Shown here: one piece after another, positions 13,836 through 18,790 of the stretch
Position numbering within the stretch: the stretch's first letter is position 1
How the letters are laid out: the number at the start of each line of letters is the position of its first letter
Assembly (NCBI GenBank): GCA_029260335.1
Contig: JAJDDL010000173.1
Span: forward strand, 1-18,790
Origin: Phycisphaerales bacterium
Lineage (GTDB): Bacteria > Planctomycetota > Phycisphaerae > Phycisphaerales > UBA1924
Direction of reading: 5' to 3'
DNA: 18,790 nucleotides
Made by a program: the position numbers and the translations under genes
The notes under the pieces: model-generated
Told to the model about the DNA's origin: nothing
What the model saw: only the letters and a program-made list of their open reading frames with translations
Database searches by the model: none

Positions 13836-16800
13836 ATGACCAACGCCACGGATGGGGCGGCGCAGGGCACGAACGCGCCCGGGTTTGCCCACCTCCACCT
13901 GCACAGCGAATACTCCCTGCTCGATGGCGGCAACCGCGTTGATCGCCTCGTCAATCGCGTCAAAGAGCTGGGGATGGACTCGGTCGCGGTCACCGACCAC
14001 GGCAACATCCACGGCGCTGTCCAGTTCTACGAAGCCGCACGCGAGGCGGGCGTCAAGCCCATCCTGGGTGTCGAGGCCTACGTCGCTCCGGGCGATCGGC
14101 GCGACCGGACGCATACGGGTGTCTCCGATGGCGGTTTTCACCTGGTCTTGCTCGCCGAGAATGACACTGGGTGGCAGAACTTGTTGCACCTGTGCTCCCA
14201 AGCGTATCTGACAGGGTTCTATTACAAGCCCAGGATCGATCGGGAGTTGCTTGCCCAGCACAACAGCGGGCTAATCGCGATCAACGGCCATCTCGGAAGC
14301 GAGATGGGCGATCACCTGTTGAGCTTCGAGCGGACGAAGGACGAGACAAGCTGGGAGAAGGCGGTCGAGAGTGCGCAGTGGCACGCCGAGGTTTTCAAGG
14401 ACGAGGGCACCGGGCCTCGATTCTTTGTCGAGCTGCAGCATCACGTTGCCGAGCAGATCTCGATCAACCCACACTTGATTCGGATTGGTCAGGAGCTTGG
14501 TCTGCCGATCGTGTGCGATAACGATGCGCACTTTCTGAACGCCGAGGATCATGATGCGCACGACACGCTCATCTGCATCTCGATGGGCAAGAACAAGGAC
14601 GACCCGGATCGATTGCACTACACGCCGGAGCTCTACGTCAAGAGCCCAGAGCAGATGCGCGAGATCTTCGAGGGCCTGTACGGCGACGTCGGCAAGGAAT
14701 CGTGCGACAACACGCTTCGGATCGCCGAGCGCTGCGATGTGACGCTCGATGTCGGCGCGAATCACGCGCCGATGGTGCGGGTGGAGGTGCCCGCGAAGCT
14801 GCCCAAGCACAACGCCAAGGACTACGCGGGCGATCTCACGGCTTGGTACGCGGCTTTCAGCGCGCGATTTGAACTGAGCCCGTTCTCACCTGAGGAAGGT
14901 ACCGATCAAGAGCAGGCGAAGCTGGACGTCAAGGAAGAGGGCGACCAGGCGCTGCGTCTGCTCTCAGAAGCCGGCATGGTCTGGCGCTACGGGCCGACAA
15001 TCACCAAGCATCGCCATGAGTTTGTTGAGGGCACCGACGAAGCCGCGGCTGCACGCGAGAAGCCGGGCATCGACCTCGACGGATTCGACAAGTGGGCCAG
15101 GCTCAATCGCGAACTGAAGATCCTCGCAGATAAACTCATCAGTGCCTACTTTTTGATCTGCTGGGACTTTGTGAACTGGGGCCGCCAGCAGGGCATCCCC
15201 GCCAACGCGCGTGGGAGTGGTGTTGGCACGATGGTCGGTTATGTGCTGGGACTCTCCAACGCGTGCCCGGTCAGGTACGGCTTGCTCTTCGAGCGATTCA
15301 CCGACCCCAACCGAAGCGAATACCCCGATATCGATATCGACCTCTGCCAAGACGGCCGCGGCGAGGTACTCGAGTACGTCCGCCAAAAGTATGGACACGT
15401 CGCGCAGATCATCACGTTCGGAACACTGAAAGCCAAAGCCGCGGTCCGGGATGTGTGCCGGGTGCACGGCGTGCCCCTGGGCGAAGCGGACAAACTCGCC
15501 AAGATGATCCCCGACACGCTCGGGATCACGCTCGACGGCGCGCTCAAGGAAAACAAAGACCTCAAGAAGAAGTACGACGACGAGGAACAGATCCGGTACG
15601 TGATCGACACTGCCAAGGTGCTCGAAGGCCAGGCTCGGCACGCGGGCGTGCACGCGGCGGGTGTGGTGATTGCGAACACGCCCTTGAGCGAGATCGTGCC
15701 GCTCTACAAACAATCGCAGGCGGGCGAGAACGAGATCGTGACCCAGTGGGATGGGCCCACGTGCGAGAAGATGGGTCTGCTCAAGATGGACTTCTTGGGC
15801 CTGCGCACCTTAAGCATCATCGAGCGAGCCAAGAAGCTGATTCGCGAGACATTGCCCGAAGACCAGGCCTGGGCAGCGGTGGGGCGGGCCAAGGGCGAAG
15901 GCTCGCATCCATTGGATCTCGAACGGCTGACCTACGACGACCCGCGCGTGTTCCAGATCTTCCAACGCGGCGACACGACCGGCGTGTTCCAGTTCGAATC
16001 CGGCGGCATGCGTCGTTTGCTCGCGGACATGAAACCCGACAGGCTCGAGGATCTCATCGCGGCCAACGCGCTGTTTCGGCCCGGTCCGATGGATCTCATC
16101 CCCGACTACAACCGGCGCAAGCACGGCACCGAGGTCGTTCCCAAGGTCCACCCGATCGTCGATCGCTTTACGCAAGAGACATATGGCGTCATGGTGTACC
16201 AAGAGCAGGTCATGCAGATCGTCCACGAGCTGGGCGGCATCCCCCTGCGCGACGCCTACTCGCTCATTAAGGCGATCAGCAAGAAGAAAAAGAAGATCAT
16301 CGACGCGAATCGCTCGAAGTTCATCAAGGGTGCCGAGGAACAGGGTCTGGAGAAGGCCCGCTCGAAAGAGCTGTTCGATCTGATCCTGAAGTTTGCCGGC
16401 TACGGCTTCAACAAGAGCCACTCCACGGGCTACGCAATCATCGCGTATCACACGGCGTATCTCAAGACCTTCTACCCCCGTCAGTTCATGGCCGCGTTCT
16501 TGAGCTTTGAATCTCAGGCCCAGAAGGTCAGCGATTGGATTCCCTATCTCGACGATTGCAAGCGGACCCGCACGATCGATCCGCTGACAGGCCAGCACCT
16601 GTGCGATTCGATTCGCGTGGCGGCTCCCTCGATCAATCGCTCGGGCGCGGACTTTACGGTCGTGTTCGATGAGGATGAACCCCAGGACGCGGCCCACGGA
16701 CACATCCGCTTTGGCCTTCGCGCCATCAAGGGCGCCGGCACCAAGGCGATCCGGGCGATTATCGAACAGCGCGACGCCAAGGATGAAAGCGCTGAAGACC

Positions 16801-17783
16801 CAGACACCTCCGGCCCCTTCCACTCGCTCCACGAGTTCTGCGAGCGCGTGCCCAACGGCACGGTCAACAAGGCAACGATCGAGTCGCTCATCCGAAGCGG
16901 AGCATTTGACGAGGTCCACGGACGCGACCAGCGTGCGGCGATGATCGCCACCATCGAAACCGCCGTCACTGCTGCACAGAAACTCGCCAAGGACAAGAGC
17001 TCAGGCCAGAACCAGCTCTTCGGTTTCGGCGGCGCAGAGAGTGAAGCCCAGACGGTCGCAGAGCCCACGCTCGAACGGGCCGATCGCTGGTCAGAGAGTG
17101 ACACGCTCCAGTTCGAGAAGGACACGCTCGGCTTCTATGTCTCGAGCCATCCGTTGGAAGTCTGGCGGCCGTGGATCGAGGTCTTCCCAACGCTCGATAT
17201 CCGCTCGGCCCGCGATCAGATCCAAGACCGCCGGGTGATCGTCGCGGCGTTGCCCCAATCATTGCGCGAGATCACTTGCCGCAATGGCAGGTCGAGCGGC
17301 CAGCAGATGGGAATCCTCACGATCGAGGACTTGGGTGGCTCGGTCGACGCGGTCATCTTCTCCGATGCGTTCGCCAAGTTCGGGCATCTGGCCCGGGGCA
17401 AAGAGGCCATGTTCGTGCTCGGGCGCATGGACCACAAGCGAGGCGAGCCCCAGGTCATCGTCGATCAGCTCGTGCCCATCGACGGCGTGCCCCTGCTCAA
17501 GGGCAAGTTGAGCGTCACGCTCGATGAGCAACGGCTCAACGGCGGCCAAAGCCAGGTGCTCAACCAGGTCAAGGATGTGTTGAGCACGCGATCGCCTGCG
17601 GACGACCCCGCGCCCGCGTCCATGCCCGTGGAGTTCGTGATCCACTCTGACCAGGGCACGGTGAGACTCAAGCCCAAGTCGATCAAGCGCGTCGGGGTTG
17701 GGCCGGGGATGGTGAGTTCGCTCCGGGATCTGCTGGGCGAGCGCGCGACCGCGATCGTCGGGGGGGTTTCGATCGAGAACTGA
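13836..17783 (+). CDS. dnaE: DNA polymerase III alpha subunit
   Basis: The 1315-aa catalytic subunit of the replicative polymerase. The PHP domain (residues 17-300) keeps HLHLHSEYSLLDG (H21, H23), TDHGN (D54, H55), GVEAYV (E80), H102 and CDNDAHF (D230, H232), so its metal site looks intact, unlike in E. coli. The palm holds RGSGVGT, YPDIDIDL at 496-503 and D652 in KMDFLGLRT, the catalytic aspartates. The finger and tandem HhH regions follow (FQFESGGMRRLL, PGPMDLIP, GYGFNKSHSTGYA). QNQLF at 1058-1062 is a beta-clamp-binding motif, followed by an OB fold (about 1130-1215) and a C-terminal domain. It is longer than E. coli DnaE (1160 aa), largely through about 100 residues between the PHP domain and the palm (325-421). 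The ATG has only a weak GGAA upstream. It is monocistronic, with converging genes 25 bases apart at its end. Confidence 0.98.
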   Translation: MTNATDGAAQGTNAPGFAHLHLHSEYSLLDGGNRVDRLVNRVKELGMDSVAVTDHGNIHGAVQFYEAAREAGVKPILGVEAYVAPGDRRDRTHTGVSDGGFHLVLLAENDTGWQNLLHLCSQAYLTGFYYKPRIDRELLAQHNSGLIAINGHLGSEMGDHLLSFERTKDETSWEKAVESAQWHAEVFKDEGTGPRFFVELQHHVAEQISINPHLIRIGQELGLPIVCDNDAHFLNAEDHDAHDTLICISMGKNKDDPDRLHYTPELYVKSPEQMREIFEGLYGDVGKESCDNTLRIAERCDVTLDVGANHAPMVRVEVPAKLPKHNAKDYAGDLTAWYAAFSARFELSPFSPEEGTDQEQAKLDVKEEGDQALRLLSEAGMVWRYGPTITKHRHEFVEGTDEAAAAREKPGIDLDGFDKWARLNRELKILADKLISAYFLICWDFVNWGRQQGIPANARGSGVGTMVGYVLGLSNACPVRYGLLFERFTDPNRSEYPDIDIDLCQDGRGEVLEYVRQKYGHVAQIITFGTLKAKAAVRDVCRVHGVPLGEADKLAKMIPDTLGITLDGALKENKDLKKKYDDEEQIRYVIDTAKVLEGQARHAGVHAAGVVIANTPLSEIVPLYKQSQAGENEIVTQWDGPTCEKMGLLKMDFLGLRTLSIIERAKKLIRETLPEDQAWAAVGRAKGEGSHPLDLERLTYDDPRVFQIFQRGDTTGVFQFESGGMRRLLADMKPDRLEDLIAANALFRPGPMDLIPDYNRRKHGTEVVPKVHPIVDRFTQETYGVMVYQEQVMQIVHELGGIPLRDAYSLIKAISKKKKKIIDANRSKFIKGAEEQGLEKARSKELFDLILKFAGYGFNKSHSTGYAIIAYHTAYLKTFYPRQFMAAFLSFESQAQKVSDWIPYLDDCKRTRTIDPLTGQHLCDSIRVAAPSINRSGADFTVVFDEDEPQDAAHGHIRFGLRAIKGAGTKAIRAIIEQRDAKDESAEDPDTSGPFHSLHEFCERVPNGTVNKATIESLIRSGAFDEVHGRDQRAAMIATIETAVTAAQKLAKDKSSGQNQLFGFGGAESEAQTVAEPTLERADRWSESDTLQFEKDTLGFYVSSHPLEVWRPWIEVFPTLDIRSARDQIQDRRVIVAALPQSLREITCRNGRSSGQQMGILTIEDLGGSVDAVIFSDAFAKFGHLARGKEAMFVLGRMDHKRGEPQVIVDQLVPIDGVPLLKGKLSVTLDEQRLNGGQSQVLNQVKDVLSTRSPADDPAPASMPVEFVIHSDQGTVRLKPKSIKRVGVGPGMVSSLRDLLGERATAIVGGVSIEN

Positions 17784-17808
17784 TCCAAGCCTGAGACACC
17801 TCGCGCAT

Positions 17809-18790
17809 TCAGGACTGATCGGCTTGAACCCGGGCAACATTCAGGGCTGATCGCAACGCGTCGAGCATGCCGACGTATCGTGCGAACAGAATAATGAGGC
17901 TGATCACCATTACAACGAAGAAGAATACGGCAGCACATGGCGCGGCGAACACCGCCACAACCGTCGCGATGAGCAAGCCGAGGGATATGTTCAGCATCAG
18001 CCTGGCGCTCCCAATGAGATAGCCAAGCTCGCTGCTGCGCACCCTGGTTTCGATCGCCGCGAGATACGACATCGACGCGTAGAGCTTGACGATCCAAACG
18101 ATCAGGAGCAGAAGCGAGAACAGCGCCGAAGTCGTCAACATGCCGCCCATGAGCACAGGACCCATGGAGAGCTTGGCGCCTACAAGATTGAGCCCGGCCA
18201 CGAGAATCATGAGCACAAGGGTCACGCGCAAGACCGTGCGCGCGGTCTGACCTGGATTGAGAGCGCCGAGCGCCGGATCGGGCGTCGTGAGCATCCACCA
18301 TCCGCCCAGGCTTGCGACGTTGAGCAGCATCGACAGTGCGCCCACAATCGCGAACATTCCTGGCATGCGCGTGAACGCACCAATGTAGACCGACCCGGCC
18401 ACGAGCAGGAGGTTGATGATCACGGTCCACTCGGCAATGAGCGCACCTCGGGCGAGCGTTGTCACATACGCCGGATCGCTGTTCGCCAAAGCGTTGCCCA
18501 TGAGCGTCTTGTGAATAGAGAGGCCACACTCGGGGCACCGCTCGTCGGGCTTCAGGCCATCGAGGTCGTAACCGCATCGCGAACAGAGCGTCTCACCCAC
18601 AACCGGCGTCTGCCCATCGAATCCTGTGGTGCCGAAGCGCGAGTACTCGACCGTGGTGCCGCACTCGCACACGCCGTCGGCGAACTTGCCCTTGAGCGAG
18701 GCATTGCAGGTCACGCAGCTGACGGCACCGGTGATCACCGGTCGCTGATCGGCGGCCGGCTGGACGGGTTCTAACTCAAAGGCCTCGTCG
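17809..18790 (-). CDS. Membrane protein with two zinc ribbons and about six TM segments (5' end outside window)
   Basis: Unrecognised function; at least 326 aa. The frame is open to the right edge. A GTG at 18738 could start it, but it has no ribosome site. The 17 codons before it encode a plausible acidic linker (DEAFELEPVQPAADQRP), so the true start probably lies beyond 18790. Two cysteine clusters follow: CVTC...CECG, then CSRCGYDL...CPECG. About six hydrophobic segments come after (AEWTVIINLLLVAGSVYIGA, AIVGALSMLLNVASLGGWWM, LRVTLVLMILVAGLNLVG, SALFSLLLLIVWIVKLY, LGLLIATVVAVFAAPCAAVF and VMVISLIILFARYVGML). The second ribbon matches those of the proteins encoded at 12369 and 13159. It converges on dnaE with a 25-base gap. 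The role is unknown; DNA replication is not implied by proximity. Confidence 0.8.
   Translation of the reverse strand, partial: DEAFELEPVQPAADQRPVITGAVSCVTCNASLKGKFADGVCECGTTVEYSRFGTTGFDGQTPVVGETLCSRCGYDLDGLKPDERCPECGLSIHKTLMGNALANSDPAYVTTLARGALIAEWTVIINLLLVAGSVYIGAFTRMPGMFAIVGALSMLLNVASLGGWWMLTTPDPALGALNPGQTARTVLRVTLVLMILVAGLNLVGAKLSMGPVLMGGMLTTSALFSLLLLIVWIVKLYASMSYLAAIETRVRSSELGYLIGSARLMLNISLGLLIATVVAVFAAPCAAVFFFVVMVISLIILFARYVGMLDALRSALNVARVQADQS

Noticed and set aside
17465..18577. A 370-codon minus-strand frame spanning the dnaE end and the zinc-ribbon gene
   Set aside because: It is a shadow: it crosses two confident genes in other frames and shows no domain.

Overview
The window looks like chromosomal DNA of a high-GC planctomycete, most likely a Phycisphaerae-type bacterium. 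This is inferred from three things: a secreted protein ending in a planctomycete-style PEP-CTERM-like tail (TPAP, hydrophobic segment, RRRR), several membrane proteins that begin with a CxxCGYDL...CPECG zinc ribbon, and an ECF sigma factor with a small zinc-finger anti-sigma. Coding density is high, and no gap between genes exceeds 300 bases. I saw no rRNA, tRNA, CRISPR array, insertion sequence or prophage gene.

Bases 1-5152 are all minus strand. In order of transcription they hold a CBS-domain-pair protein, an MFS transporter, a secreted VIT/vWA protein ending at a good terminator, and then an OmpR-type response regulator. The regulator overlaps by ATGA the start of a truncated membrane protein, probably its sensor kinase. 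From 5210 the plus strand carries a HIT-family hydrolase or transferase and an HDOD protein, followed by two hairpins. surE (minus) then diverges from a two-gene operon, cystathionine beta-synthase plus cystathionine gamma-lyase/synthase. These two overlap by ATGA and together form a transsulfuration route between homocysteine and cysteine.

Bases 10387-12130 (plus) hold an ECF sigma factor, its overlapping zinc-finger anti-sigma, and a secreted spondin-domain protein with a C-terminal sorting tail and a strong terminator. The layout suggests a regulator pair beside a possible surface-protein target. The next 240 bases contain the most unusual structure in the window: two tandem 69/70-bp repeats plus a third, inverted copy of their core. 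Each core can fold into a hairpin capped by a GNRA tetraloop, and the one base that differs between cores keeps the tetraloop class.

Bases 12369-13659 (minus) are a compact set of two zinc-ribbon/3-TM proteins and one small membrane protein. Divergent from it is dnaE, the replicative DNA polymerase III alpha subunit (1315 aa), with an apparently intact PHP metal site. The window closes with a third zinc-ribbon membrane protein, converging on dnaE and running off the right edge. No single known system ties the window together. The repeat array, the family of zinc-ribbon membrane proteins and the sigma/anti-sigma/spondin cluster are the parts most likely to hold undescribed biology.
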